A program made the translations under genes and the position numbers. Below are positions 51,608 to 60,934 of a stretch of 64,000 nt of DNA, one piece after another. Positions within the stretch are counted from its first letter, which is position 1; each line of letters begins with the position of its first letter. The notes beneath the pieces are model-generated. The model was not told the DNA's origin. It made no database searches and saw only the letters and a list, made by a program, of their open reading frames with translations. Source of the DNA: CAIYOL01 sp964494805 (lineage in GTDB: Bacteria > Planctomycetota > Phycisphaerae > Sedimentisphaerales > Anaerobacaceae); assembly GCA_964494805.1 (NCBI GenBank), contig CAZBST010000002.1, positions 186,001 through 250,000 on the forward strand, in the 5' to 3' direction.

Positions 51608-54561
51608 TATGCAGCAGAGGTCGGCATATTGTCATAATCGAGATGCTTCAGCAAATCTGACCGGCCCACAAGTTCTCTAACACTTTTCATCCCAAAACAG
51701 CAAAGAATATACTGCAGTTGGACCGCCCAGGAGTGGAAGAGATTAATAAGCCTTTGGGTAGCCCATTCAACGTCAAAAACGATAGAAAGCTCCGGATCAG
51801 TTGTAGCAATACCTCGTGGACAGCCTCGTCCACTCTCGCACACTCCGCAACGGATGCACTCGAGTGCTACAAGCTCTGCGGTTCCAATCACAACTCCATC
51901 TGCACCCAGAGCTATCGCCTTGGCCACATCCCAAGCCGTTCGCAGCCCTCCAGATGCAACCAAAGTCATCTCGTCCCGTATGCCCTCAGCCAATAGAAAG
52001 CGATGCACCTTAGGAATAGCGTATTCGATAGGCATCGCAATATTCTTTTTCGCAATGTCGGGGGCCGCACCTGTACCACCATAGCTGCCATCCAAGTGTA
52101 TTATGTGCGCACCGGCATAGTAACTTCCAACCGCAACCATGTCCACGTCCGTCGGGGTGGAAACCTTCACAGAAACAAGAGCTCTTGGATTGACCTCCTT
52201 GATCCAGTCCACATGTTTTTTGTGGTCCTCGACAGAGTAGACCGAATGAAAAGGAAAGGGAGAAAACAGAGAACTGCCCTCGACCGACTCACGCATTCGT
52301 GCAACGGCTTGAGTGACCTTATCACCCAGAAGGTGTCCTCCAAGTCCTGGCTTGGCACCCTGGGCATACTTGAACTCCACTACACGCACTCGCTGAATAG
52401 TTTCCTCCCTCACTCCAAATAGACCTGTAGCAACCTGAGTGATAACACAATCATCATATTCCTTCAGCTCTTCGGGGTACCCTCCTTCTCCGGTACAGGT
52501 AAACGAATCAAACGCCTTGTAGGCTCGGGCTCTTGCCAGCATAGTAGTCAAACTAATAGACCCAAAGCTCATGCCACCTCCGTATATTGGGAAGCCTATC
52601 GTAATCTGAGGTCTTCCATCGTTACGCCGATTCAAAGGAATGCTCAGGTCAACTTCCTCGGGCTTGAGAGTTGTATCAACGGGATTCTTACTGGAGTCGA
52701 AGGTAATTCGATCGAACCCACCTCCTGAGGCACCGACCCTGTATTCGAAATCCTGTTCCGATAGCACCCCCGTTTCTGCTTGTTCCCAGGTGCTGACCAG
52801 CAAGTCCGGTGTCCAGCGACAGTCCCCAAAAGTCATCCACATAGGGTCAGTACCTACCCGAAGGGCATTCACAGGACAGGTGTCAACACAGAATGCCCCC
52901 GCGGCCCGGCAAACTTCTGGGCCACGGCAAAGGTATGATTTGGGAGCAAGCATTCGCTTTCCGGCCTTGCGATGCACACCGTATGTGCATATCTCGGCGC
53001 ATTTACCACATGAGATGCAGGCAGAGGTCCGAACAACTCTGTATTTGCTCAGACGATTCCGAAATCGAGATGGGCAATGAGAGACAAGTTCTTTAGCAGC
53101 AGGATAACCTACCTGTTTGGTCGAGCGCCCTGCCTTCTCGGGTACGGTCTCAACCGAATTAGCAGAGTCTGTCAGTGAGCGAATCCTCCTGCCGAAAATA
53201 GGAGCAAAGTTTTCGCATTCGAGATCCTCGAAAAACATGGTGCGGCCGAGTTCCCCACGAAGGCGACGAACCTCCCTAAGCCCCATCGCCCCTAAAACCT
53301 CAATCAGCTGAGAATGCCACGAGCCAAGTAGATTGACAATACGCTGGGCTCCCCAATCGATAGGAATCCGGTCGTTTCCTACCGGGCAAATGTTTCTCTG
53401 CGCACAATCAGAACACAAACGACATCCAAGGGCCACAAGCAGAGCTGTGTCAACCCCAACCCCATCAGCGCCACATGCGATGATCTTTGCCACATGCTCA
53501 GCCATAGCAATTCCCCCGCTAACGAGAATTGTCACTTGGTCCCGGACAGAGTTCTTCAAAAGTTCAAAGTGAATCTCCTTGATCAATGAAGTCACAAAGT
53601 CAACACTTCGTGCTCCGAAACCCCGGCCGTTATGAGCAGCTTGAAAGTGCAGGATTTCAGCGGAATCAGCTGAAAGTTTAACGGCTCGTTCCGCGGCATA
53701 TTCGTCCAGTGGTATACGAATGGAAACGATGACGTCAGCATTAGAAGCCTTCACCAATTCGATGTTTTTAATAATATGCTCAGAATAGGCCATCTCAACA
53801 ATGGCGATGTCCTTCAGCCGCGTTGAATCATAATGGTCTGGCTCAAGCTTGACAATTAAATGGTCGCGGTGCTTTGATAATCCTTTTGTGGCATCTTCGT
53901 AAGAAGCCACTGTAAATGTTTGTAATGCGCCGGCTGCCTGAGCGATGGCCCGCTTTGTTGATTCGGTCACAAAAGGACATTGAGGAATATCAAGTACGAT
54001 TGGTATCGGAATCTCGACAAAAGGATACATCCTGGTGAGCAGCTGTCTTTTTTCATCGAATTCGAGCCGTTGAGGGCGTCGGCCCAGTTCGATTACAGTG
54101 CTTATATACTCTCGGCCGTGTATTCCATCCCTTGTTGGACGCACTATCTCGGACATATCCGTCCACATTTCATCAAAGCCGGGACCTGCGAATGGTCCCC
54201 GATATCCGGCACCGGAAACTGGAATACTACCTGTCTCGGACTGCTTCCATATACTTGCAATTAGATCGGGTTTCCAGTAATCGTCGCCCATCCTATCAAA
54301 TTGCGGATTGCGCGTGCGGAATAGAAGGTTCTTCTTGCATTCCTGTACGCACCGCATGCAACTGATACAATCGACATCAGCTGTGTCAATAATCTGCGAT
54401 GAGTCAAACTTGCGATTTTTGTACACATCATAAACGCATGAATCGCGCTTGACGCAAGTAACGCAGCCAATGCATCCATCGCCCTCAATAGCACAAAACT
54501 TCGAGACCGGGAAGAATCTCGGCGGTGCCGACTTAATTTTAACGTGATATTTTCCTACCAT
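51607..54561 (-). CDS. Ferredoxin/FMN glutamate synthase subunit with internal duplication
   Basis: A 984-residue protein made of two similar halves, each ferredoxin-like cysteine region then a glutamate-synthase barrel. Half 1: CIGCVTC and CISCMRCVQEC at about 30-80, then a barrel ending CRLCSDCAQRNICPVG. Half 2: CISCGKCAEIC and CVDTCPVNAL near 515-575, then a complete barrel with GEGGYPEE, AQGAKPGLGGHL, DGSYGGTGA and CGVCESGRGCPRGIAT. Half 1 lacks the GEGG, AKPGxGG and DGGTGA motifs, so only half 2 should bind FMN and make glutamate; half 1 keeps its 3Fe-4S cysteines. Electrons likely come from ferredoxin, since no complete GltD is present. Starts 12 bases after metF. Confidence 0.88.
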   Translation of the reverse strand: MVGKYHVKIKSAPPRFFPVSKFCAIEGDGCIGCVTCVKRDSCVYDVYKNRKFDSSQIIDTADVDCISCMRCVQECKKNLLFRTRNPQFDRMGDDYWKPDLIASIWKQSETGSIPVSGAGYRGPFAGPGFDEMWTDMSEIVRPTRDGIHGREYISTVIELGRRPQRLEFDEKRQLLTRMYPFVEIPIPIVLDIPQCPFVTESTKRAIAQAAGALQTFTVASYEDATKGLSKHRDHLIVKLEPDHYDSTRLKDIAIVEMAYSEHIIKNIELVKASNADVIVSIRIPLDEYAAERAVKLSADSAEILHFQAAHNGRGFGARSVDFVTSLIKEIHFELLKNSVRDQVTILVSGGIAMAEHVAKIIACGADGVGVDTALLVALGCRLCSDCAQRNICPVGNDRIPIDWGAQRIVNLLGSWHSQLIEVLGAMGLREVRRLRGELGRTMFFEDLECENFAPIFGRRIRSLTDSANSVETVPEKAGRSTKQVGYPAAKELVSHCPSRFRNRLSKYRVVRTSACISCGKCAEICTYGVHRKAGKRMLAPKSYLCRGPEVCRAAGAFCVDTCPVNALRVGTDPMWMTFGDCRWTPDLLVSTWEQAETGVLSEQDFEYRVGASGGGFDRITFDSSKNPVDTTLKPEEVDLSIPLNRRNDGRPQITIGFPIYGGGMSFGSISLTTMLARARAYKAFDSFTCTGEGGYPEELKEYDDCVITQVATGLFGVREETIQRVRVVEFKYAQGAKPGLGGHLLGDKVTQAVARMRESVEGSSLFSPFPFHSVYSVEDHKKHVDWIKEVNPRALVSVKVSTPTDVDMVAVGSYYAGAHIIHLDGSYGGTGAAPDIAKKNIAMPIEYAIPKVHRFLLAEGIRDEMTLVASGGLRTAWDVAKAIALGADGVVIGTAELVALECIRCGVCESGRGCPRGIATTDPELSIVFDVEWATQRLINLFHSWAVQLQYILCCFGMKSVRELVGRSDLLKHLDYDNMPTSAA

Positions 54562-54573
54562 CTTGTCCCTTCA

Positions 54574-55530
54574 TCATCCGGTATCACCATTTAGCTTGGG
54601 TCGTGGCAACAAATCCGCCCCTCGTATAACCTCAGGTAACAGCTCCTCAGACTCAATTGCCTGAAGATGCACTCCCTTTATGCCAGGAATATCCCGTACC
54701 GCCTTTATCAACTCGATGGCAATTGTAATACCCTCTGCTTTTGCGTCGGAGGCAGCTTCCATACGGCTAATAAGTTCGTTTGGCACCTCCACACCTGGCA
54801 CATTTGCATTCATATACTTTAGCATGCCTGCCGTTCGTGGAACAATTATCCCAGTCAGTATAGCTGTTCGTTCTGTAAGTCCCATATCGTGAGCTTTTTT
54901 GACCGCTTCGGCAAAGCGAGGCACATCGAAAACGGCCTGTGTCTGAATGAAGTCAGCTCCCGCTTCGACCTTCTTGGCCAGACGAATGGTCCTGAAGTCC
55001 TCAGGGGGAGCCAAAGGTGTCCACGCGGCACCTATGAAAAAAGGCGCGGAAGGATTTATTGAATCTCCTCCCTCTTGCACAGCTTCGTCGCGTAAGCCTT
55101 TTATAATTGAGATGAGCTGGACTGAGTCCACATCATATACATTCTTGCAGCCAGGATGTCCTTTGAGCTTACCGCTGGCGCCTGACTTTTGATGGTCACC
55201 GGAGATGCAAAGGCAATTTCGAATGCCAAGTGCAGATGCTCCAAGCAAATCAGATTGAATTGCAATGCGATTTCTATCCCGGCAGGTCATCTGCATCACG
55301 GGCTCAAGACCCTCATCCATGAGTATCTTCGCACCAGCAATGCTCGACATACGAACCACGGCAGTTTGATTGTCGGTCACATTATATGCATCGGCTATTC
55401 CCCGTATGATATTTGCCTTCTTACGCATAGGCTGGGGGTCCGGACCACGTGGCGGTCCTACCTCTGCTGTAACAGCAAAATGGCCACCAGCAAGAACGTG
55501 TTCCAAATTGCTTCCTACATGCACTTTCAC
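54574..55530 (-). CDS. metF: Methylenetetrahydrofolate reductase
   Basis: A 318-residue MTHFR. TIM-barrel marks: the N-terminal FAVTAEVGPPRGPDPQP, NVTDNQTAVVRMSS, FIQTQAVFDVPRF and GIIVPRTAGMLKYMN. It reduces methylene-THF to methyl-THF, or the reverse, with FAD. The GTG at 55530 overlaps the stop of the preceding gene (GTGA) and has GAGGAG nine bases upstream; a longer frame to 55587 would overlap by 60 bases. With the next two genes it resembles MetF-MetV arrangements of acetogens. Confidence 0.95.
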   Translation of the reverse strand: MKVHVGSNLEHVLAGGHFAVTAEVGPPRGPDPQPMRKKANIIRGIADAYNVTDNQTAVVRMSSIAGAKILMDEGLEPVMQMTCRDRNRIAIQSDLLGASALGIRNCLCISGDHQKSGASGKLKGHPGCKNVYDVDSVQLISIIKGLRDEAVQEGGDSINPSAPFFIGAAWTPLAPPEDFRTIRLAKKVEAGADFIQTQAVFDVPRFAEAVKKAHDMGLTERTAILTGIIVPRTAGMLKYMNANVPGVEVPNELISRMEAASDAKAEGITIAIELIKAVRDIPGIKGVHLQAIESEELLPEVIRGADLLPRPKLNGDTG

Positions 55531-56198
55531 TGTCTTAGCTCCTCGCGGAGAACCCTCTTTGGCCCGCCATGACTGGATTTTGACCAATTTTTGGGTTTCC
55601 GTACTTTCGTTAAGCGGTCGATTCGCCCCCGGGCTCCGGCGCGTTCAACAATCAGCTTCCAAACGCAATCAATATTCTCATCAATCTCACATTTCCCATT
55701 TTCCCTTGTCCCTCCACAAGGACCATTCATAAGACTCTTTGCACAACGAGCCACCGGGCATAAACCAAATGTTTCCGCAAGAACACAGTCACCGCAGGCC
55801 GCACACCGTGATGCCCAAAGCCCTGCTTCTTCACGCATAGTCAACGCTGATGTGTTTACTCCAGGATAAACGGGGATATCATCAAACCTTTCAGCTAAAG
55901 CCTGCACACCTATGCCGCAAGCGATGCTCAATATCGCATCAACCTGCCCTGCAATCTCAGTCAATTCCTCCACGAATTCCCACTCACATTGCTTTTCAAG
56001 AGTCGCTGTCAATATCTCAACACTATGTCCCTGTACCTTCAATGCCATGCGAAGCAGCGGCGCAAGTGTCTCGACTTCTTTTTCTCCACCAACAGCACAC
56101 TCAGCGACGCAAGTAGCACAGCCTACGAGAAGCACCTTCGAGTGGCCACTCAGCTTCTCAACAAGCTCGTCAATAGGTTTCCATTCTCCAAAAATCAA
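55527..56198 (-). CDS. metV: MTHFR C-terminal zinc/iron-sulfur domain protein (MetV-like)
   Basis: A 223-residue protein of the methylenetetrahydrofolate-reductase C-terminal-domain family. Cysteines: LLVGCATCVAECAVGG at the start, RCAACGDCVLAETFGLCPVARC and NGPCGGT near the end, a set for iron-sulfur and zinc sites. In acetogens MetV pairs with MetF so that the pair can take electrons from ferredoxin-type carriers. TTG start in TTGA, overlapping the upstream stop, with AAAGGAG nine bases before. Confidence 0.88.
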   Translation of the reverse strand: MIFGEWKPIDELVEKLSGHSKVLLVGCATCVAECAVGGEKEVETLAPLLRMALKVQGHSVEILTATLEKQCEWEFVEELTEIAGQVDAILSIACGIGVQALAERFDDIPVYPGVNTSALTMREEAGLWASRCAACGDCVLAETFGLCPVARCAKSLMNGPCGGTRENGKCEIDENIDCVWKLIVERAGARGRIDRLTKVRKPKNWSKSSHGGPKRVLREELRQ

Positions 56199-56635
56199 CT
56201 TGCATCTCCTTTCTTCATTGGATTTGGCCCGAGGGTTTTAACAGCCTGGGCGCGATCGGCCACCAGGCCAGATAGTGCCTTATAAGAGAGCTCTAATCCA
56301 TGACTCAAACCTAATCTCTCCGCCCCGATGCCAATCTCTTCAAGCAGACGACGGACATACTCGACTCGCTTTTCTGTTCTATGGCTGCCAATAAGAAAAC
56401 GACATTTGTTTACGGGGCAGGCAACAATTTCTACCCCATCGGCCCCTTCCTCAAGAATTTTAAGAATGTACGGAACTTCGATTTTGCTGCTACAGGGCAT
56501 CATCACCGGTCGTACAGAGTACCCAGAGCTTTGCTGCGATTCCACTATAATATTTACGCCATCCATAATACAATGTTGGCAATAAAGCATAACAATTTCA
56601 GGCTTAAAGCTCGTTTTTTCAGAACTGTTACTCAT
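56195..56635 (-). CDS. FlpD/MvhD-type iron-sulfur protein
   Basis: A 146-residue protein of the hydrogenase iron-sulfur (MvhD/FlpD/delta) family. Cysteine motifs are LYCQHCIMDG, MPCSSKIE and ACPVNKCRF. In methanogens MvhD passes electrons between a hydrogenase and heterodisulfide reductase; in acetogens similar proteins join MetFV complexes. Here no hydrogenase or HdrA is visible, so it probably serves MetF-MetV and maybe the glutamate synthase. First gene of the five-gene operon. Confidence 0.88.
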   Translation of the reverse strand: MSNSSEKTSFKPEIVMLYCQHCIMDGVNIIVESQQSSGYSVRPVMMPCSSKIEVPYILKILEEGADGVEIVACPVNKCRFLIGSHRTEKRVEYVRRLLEEIGIGAERLGLSHGLELSYKALSGLVADRAQAVKTLGPNPMKKGDAS

Positions 56636-56881
56636 CTTGCATCTTTGACCGTTTGCCCTACATCAAAATCCTATAGAACTTCATCACAGAACGCAAATAT
56701 ATATTGATAATAGTGAGTAATATTGGGCAAGACCTGCTCTGCTGAGTTGATTTTTATTAAACCAAACAGCCTCGAGCAAGCCTCACCCGCAACCCAATGC
56801 CGAGTGCATAATTACGTGCAGATCACAACAATTTTAATGCCAAACCGCTACAGACTATGTTTCGCACAGTCGCAGAAAATA

Positions 56882-58294
56882 CTAACTGTCATAGTATAGG
56901 TGGAATTCGTGCGGATGCGGCCTTAACGCTATCTCGTTTATCTCCTTTTCCCGCTTCCAGGTAATCCATGTCTTGATAACATCCTCGGTGAACACATTGC
57001 CTGCCATCAGAAATGCATGATCCTTCTCGAGTGCATCAACTGCCTCAGCCAGTGAGCCGGGCGTCTTGGGATACTTATCCAGCTCTTCCGGAGTCATATC
57101 ATAAATATCACAATCTAACGGCTCACCTGGATCAATCTTATTTTGGATGCCGTCGATTGCTGCCATAAGCATCGCTGTCCACGTCAAGTAGCCATTGCAG
57201 CTTGAGTCCGGACAGCGGAACTCAAGCCGTTTTGCCTTTGGATTCGGCGTGTACATCGGTATCCGCACCCCGGCAGAACGGTTACGCGCGCTCATCACAA
57301 GATTGACTGGTGCTTCAAAGCCCGGCACTAAGCGGCGATATGAATTGGTCGTGGGAGCAGCAAACGCCAAAATTGCTGGTGCATGCTTCAAAAGCCCTCC
57401 GCACGCATATAACCCTATATCGCTCAATCCCGCATAACCTTTGCCCGCAAACAGCGGCTTTCCACCTTCCCAGAGCGAAAAGTGCGTGTGCATACCGCTG
57501 CCATTGTCCTGAAATACCGGCTTGGCCATAAGTGTTACCGTCTTGCTGTTCCTTTTGGCTACGTTCTTGATGATGTATTTGTACCACATAAACTGGTCAG
57601 CCATCTTGACCAAGTCCTGGAACTTCATATCTATCTCTGCTTGGCCAGCCGTGGCAACCTCGTGATGATGAGCCTCTACCATAATCCCTACCTTCATCAT
57701 CTCAAGCACCATCTCGGTGCGAAGATCGTGGAACGTATCGGTCGGGCTCACTGGGAAGTAGCCACCCTTAAAGCTCGGCTTGTACCCAAGGTTCGGCTCC
57801 TCGAAACGCGCTGTATTCCACGAGCCCTCGACAGAATCTATCATATACATCCCTGTGTGCTGGTTCTGCTCATAGCGGACCTCGTCAAAGATAAAGAACT
57901 CTGGCTCGGGGCCGATATAGCAGGTATCCGCGATTCCGGTTTTTTTCAAGTAAGCTGCACCTTTTCGGGCGACATGCCGGGGGTCACGCGAGTAATCTTC
58001 CTTTGTGATTGGGTCAACGATATTGGCGATAACGCTGACAATCGGCTCCTTGAAAAAGGGGTCGAGCACTGCTGTATTTGGGTCTGGTACAGCCATCATA
58101 TCTGATACGTGGATTCCCTGCCAGCCGCGTATTGACGAGCCGTCAAACCCGACGCCCTCTTCAAATGTGCCTTCATCCCATACATCCAGCGGGAATGTGC
58201 AGTGCTGCCAGGCACCAAGAAGGTCGGTAAACTTCAGGTCAGCCATCTTTGCGTTGTTCTTCTTTGCGAATTCAAAAAACTCTTTCGGTGTCAT
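56882..58294 (-). CDS. glnA: Glutamine synthetase type I
   Basis: A 470-residue GSI. Active-site motifs: DLKFTDLLGAWQH, VGFDGSSIRGW, GPEPEFFIFDEV, EAHHHEVATAGQAEI, NGSGMHTHFS, PGFEAPVNLVMSARNRSAGV. The tyrosine of CDIYDMTPEE lies where GSI-beta enzymes are adenylylated. Makes glutamine from glutamate and ammonia. The ATG at 58294 has AAGGAG; a longer frame to 58318 is less likely. Third gene of the amt1-P-II-glnA operon below the sigma-54 site at 60311. Confidence 0.97.
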   Translation of the reverse strand: MTPKEFFEFAKKNNAKMADLKFTDLLGAWQHCTFPLDVWDEGTFEEGVGFDGSSIRGWQGIHVSDMMAVPDPNTAVLDPFFKEPIVSVIANIVDPITKEDYSRDPRHVARKGAAYLKKTGIADTCYIGPEPEFFIFDEVRYEQNQHTGMYMIDSVEGSWNTARFEEPNLGYKPSFKGGYFPVSPTDTFHDLRTEMVLEMMKVGIMVEAHHHEVATAGQAEIDMKFQDLVKMADQFMWYKYIIKNVAKRNSKTVTLMAKPVFQDNGSGMHTHFSLWEGGKPLFAGKGYAGLSDIGLYACGGLLKHAPAILAFAAPTTNSYRRLVPGFEAPVNLVMSARNRSAGVRIPMYTPNPKAKRLEFRCPDSSCNGYLTWTAMLMAAIDGIQNKIDPGEPLDCDIYDMTPEELDKYPKTPGSLAEAVDALEKDHAFLMAGNVFTEDVIKTWITWKREKEINEIALRPHPHEFHLYYDS

Positions 58295-58431
58295 TGGGAT
58301 TCTCCTTCTTATAAACATTTTCTCATTTTTTGATATCTGTTCTACTGCTGCAATATCTTAATATAAAATCGCAGAGATTTACAAAATAAAAAACACATCA
58401 GAAGAACTTGCCTTCTTACAGGAGTCTTGGT

Positions 58432-58773
58432 TCAACCTATCGCCTCGCCGCCCCTTTCTCCTGTTCTTATGCGGACGCATTCAGGCAAGTCTAATACAAA
58501 AATCTTGCCGTCGCCGATTTGTCCCGTCTTTGCGCCATCAATGATTGCCCTAATCGTCGGCTCGACAAACGCCTCGTTCACTGCTATCTCTAATTTTATC
58601 TTCTTCAGCAGACTACCCTTTTCTTTGTGGCCTCGATAAACCTCGGCTATGCCCTTCTGCCGGCCTCGACCAACAACATCCGATACTGTTACAAGGTGAA
58701 TCTCTTTTTCAGTCAATCCTTTGAGCACCTCGTCCAAGCGGTCCGGCTGAATAATTGCTATTACATATTTCAT
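58432..58773 (-). CDS. glnK: P-II family nitrogen regulator (copy 1)
   Basis: A 113-residue P-II protein: VIAIIQPDRLDEVLKGLTEK, GRGRQKGIAEVYRGHKEKG, and the closing GQIGDGKIFVLDLPECVRIR with TGERGG. It senses 2-oxoglutarate and ATP/ADP and binds Amt to block it. The T-loop has RGHKEKGSL in place of E. coli RGAEYMVDF, so Tyr51, the uridylylation site, is missing. AAAGGATAAG precedes the ATG. 19 bases after amt1. Confidence 0.96.
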   Translation of the reverse strand: MKYVIAIIQPDRLDEVLKGLTEKEIHLVTVSDVVGRGRQKGIAEVYRGHKEKGSLLKKIKLEIAVNEAFVEPTIRAIIDGAKTGQIGDGKIFVLDLPECVRIRTGERGGEAIG

Positions 58774-58792
58774 TTATCTTATCCTTTCTCAT

Positions 58793-60136
58793 TTAATCAA
58801 TCAGTGTATAAGCGGCTTCTCGATGCTGCGTCAAATCCAGACCTACGCGTTCCTCGTGTTCACCTACCCGCAGTTTTACTACCGCATCAACGAACTTGAG
58901 GAGCACGGCGCCGACTACAAATGAATACACAATTATGACAAGAACCGCCTTGGCTTGAATCCATAGTTGTGCAGGATTACCATACAACAGGCCATCTGCA
59001 CCGTCGGGGTTAATTGTCTTTGTGGCCCATATACCTGTTGCAAGAACGCCCCAGATGCCTCCGATTCCGTGCACGCCAAAAGCGTCCAATGAATCATCGT
59101 AACCCAACACCCCTTTAAGACAGGTTACCGCCAGCCACGGCAAAATACCTGCCCCTATTCCTATCCATATCGCTCCCACGGGTGTAACAAACCCGGATGC
59201 TGGGGTGATGGCTGCCAATCCAGCTATTACGCCGGTAATTATACCCAGCGTAGTAGGTTTTTTATATCTGAGCCAGTCAAGCAAAGACCATGTTACACCA
59301 GCAACTGCGCCTGCTATGTGCGTTACTGTAAACGCATTGCCTGCCAGAGCCGATGCCTTCAAAGCGCTGCCCGCATTGAAGCCGAACCATCCGAACCACA
59401 ATAAACCCGCGCCCAGTACCGCAAACGGCAGATTATGCGGAGGAGAAATGCTGCATGGATAACCCTGTCGCTTCCTTAAAACCAGCGCTGCCGCCAAAGC
59501 CGTCATACCCGCGTTTATATGAACGACAGCCCCACCGGCAAAATCCAGTACGCCTAAGTTCCTCAAAAAACCGCCTACGCCCCATATCCAGTGTGCTATG
59601 GGGTCGTAAACGATAGTCGCCCACAACAGTATAAAAATGCAAAACGCAGAGAATTTCATTCGTTCCGCAAATGCCCCTATGATTAACGCCGGTGTTATTA
59701 TTGCAAACATCATCTGGAACATCATAAACACTTCGTGCGGAACTGTGCCGATATAATCAGCGTTTGGCATCATACCAACGTGCTTCAAGAACAACCATTC
59801 CGGGCCGCCGATTATAGCGCCTTTGTCTGGCCCGAACGAAAAACTGTACCCACACACAACCCATTGAATACTAATCAGGCACAGGGCCATAACGCACTGC
59901 ATAAGCACCGAAAGCATGTTCTTGCGTCGCACCAAGCCGCCGTAGAAAAATGCCAGCCCCGGCGTCATAAGCATAACAAGAGCTGCGGATATCAATACCC
60001 AGGCCGTATCACCTGTATCGATTGTCGGTTTTTGACTTGCCAAAGAGCTTACTTCAACTGATGACGGTTTCGTTTCGCAAAACGCTGTCCCTGCAATCAA
60101 TAAAAAAATCACCATTACCACCAGCATTTTTTTCAT
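58793..60136 (-). CDS. amt: Ammonium transporter (copy 1)
   Basis: A 447-residue Amt with an N-terminal cleavable signal (MKKMLVVMVIFLLIAGTAFC), 11 transmembrane helices, and the pore residues in LDFAGGAVVHINAG (first His) and FGVHGIGGIWGVLA (second His). Conducts ammonium into the cell and is closed by GlnK. Headed by a sigma-54 promoter (60311-60325) and followed by P-II and glnA. Confidence 0.96.
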   Translation of the reverse strand: MKKMLVVMVIFLLIAGTAFCETKPSSVEVSSLASQKPTIDTGDTAWVLISAALVMLMTPGLAFFYGGLVRRKNMLSVLMQCVMALCLISIQWVVCGYSFSFGPDKGAIIGGPEWLFLKHVGMMPNADYIGTVPHEVFMMFQMMFAIITPALIIGAFAERMKFSAFCIFILLWATIVYDPIAHWIWGVGGFLRNLGVLDFAGGAVVHINAGMTALAAALVLRKRQGYPCSISPPHNLPFAVLGAGLLWFGWFGFNAGSALKASALAGNAFTVTHIAGAVAGVTWSLLDWLRYKKPTTLGIITGVIAGLAAITPASGFVTPVGAIWIGIGAGILPWLAVTCLKGVLGYDDSLDAFGVHGIGGIWGVLATGIWATKTINPDGADGLLYGNPAQLWIQAKAVLVIIVYSFVVGAVLLKFVDAVVKLRVGEHEERVGLDLTQHREAAYTLID

Positions 60137-60559
60137 TTTCTCTGCGCTCCTTCATACCGGTCTGTATCAGAAGTCAGCTTCTTTTCGCGGTGAACTGACA
60201 AAACCGACAGCCAGCGAGTCCCAATTCGTGCAGTTCCACATACTTTCAGAGCTTCTATGAACCCAAACTTTTTGTGGGTCGACGTAAAATGGCTGCAGTT
60301 AGTAATTTACGCAAACTCTGTGCCAAGGAGTTTTTCTAAAGCATTTTTTGCATAAGCGCTTGTATAAGCACAAGTTACACCTATCAGAAGCCGTGAGCTA
60401 TCAGAGAAATAAGCTACATTTTTGTAAGTCCTCCAAAAACAGAGTTACACTTTTGTTATCTTTTATGTTAAAATGGGGGCTCTGGCAGCCATGGCACAGA
60501 GCCCACCTTAGACTAAGGCGACCAATGTGGTGCCCTGTCATCCTATTGAAAATTCACTT
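60137..60559. other. Spacer between amt1 and the second P-II gene
   Basis: 423 bases with a sigma-54 promoter at 60311-60325 for the amt1 operon. The part 60326-60560 holds no gene; it includes TGGCACAGAG near 60486 on the plus strand, which lacks the second half of a sigma-54 site. Confidence 0.6.
60311..60325 (-). promoter_or_regulatory. Sigma-54 promoter of amt1-P-II-glnA
   Basis: On the minus strand TGGCAC-AGAGT-TTGC, an exact -24/-12 sequence. Leader to amt1 about 160 bases. It makes the operon dependent on RpoN and an enhancer-binding activator, as expected for nitrogen limitation. Confidence 0.85.
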
Positions 60560-60901
60560 TTACCCGATAGCCTCACCACCTCTTTCACCCGTTCTAATGC
60601 GAATACATTCAGGCAGGTCGAGCACAAAAATCTTGCCATCGCCGATTTGTCCGGTTTTTGCGCCTTCAATGATTGCCTTAATTGTTCGCTCGACGAAGTT
60701 TTCGTTGACGGCTATCTCCAGCCGGATTTTCTTCAGCAGGTTCACTTCCATTCCGATGCCTCGATATGACTCATGGTAGCCCTTTTGTTGCCCACAGCCC
60801 AGCGAATTCGTCACCGACATCTTATAAACCTCTTCCTTATACAGGGCTTGTTTTACGTCGTTGAGCTTGTGCGGCTGGATATATGCGATTATCAGTTTCA
60901 T
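60560..60901 (-). CDS. glnK: P-II family nitrogen regulator (copy 2)
   Basis: A 113-residue P-II protein, paralogous to copy 1 with almost the same C-terminus (GQIGDGKIFVLDLPECIRIR) but a different front (MKLIIAYIQPHKLNDVKQAL). T-loop RGIGMEVNLL again lacks Tyr51. AAGGAGATAAAATT precedes it. It follows amt2 by 33 bases. Confidence 0.96.
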   Translation of the reverse strand: MKLIIAYIQPHKLNDVKQALYKEEVYKMSVTNSLGCGQQKGYHESYRGIGMEVNLLKKIRLEIAVNENFVERTIKAIIEGAKTGQIGDGKIFVLDLPECIRIRTGERGGEAIG

Positions 60902-60934
60902 AATTTTATCTCCTTCAAGCCGAGGATATCTGAT

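Noticed and set aside
56780..56810. Possible sigma-54 site before the FlpD-MetV-MetF-glutamate synthase operon
   Set aside because: GCAACCCAATGCCGA has the GG and GC elements one base too close; not functional by the known spacing rule.
60484..60500. TGGCACAGAG on the plus strand near the second P-II gene
   Set aside because: It resembles the -24 half of the nearby sigma-54 promoters but has no TTGC at the right distance.
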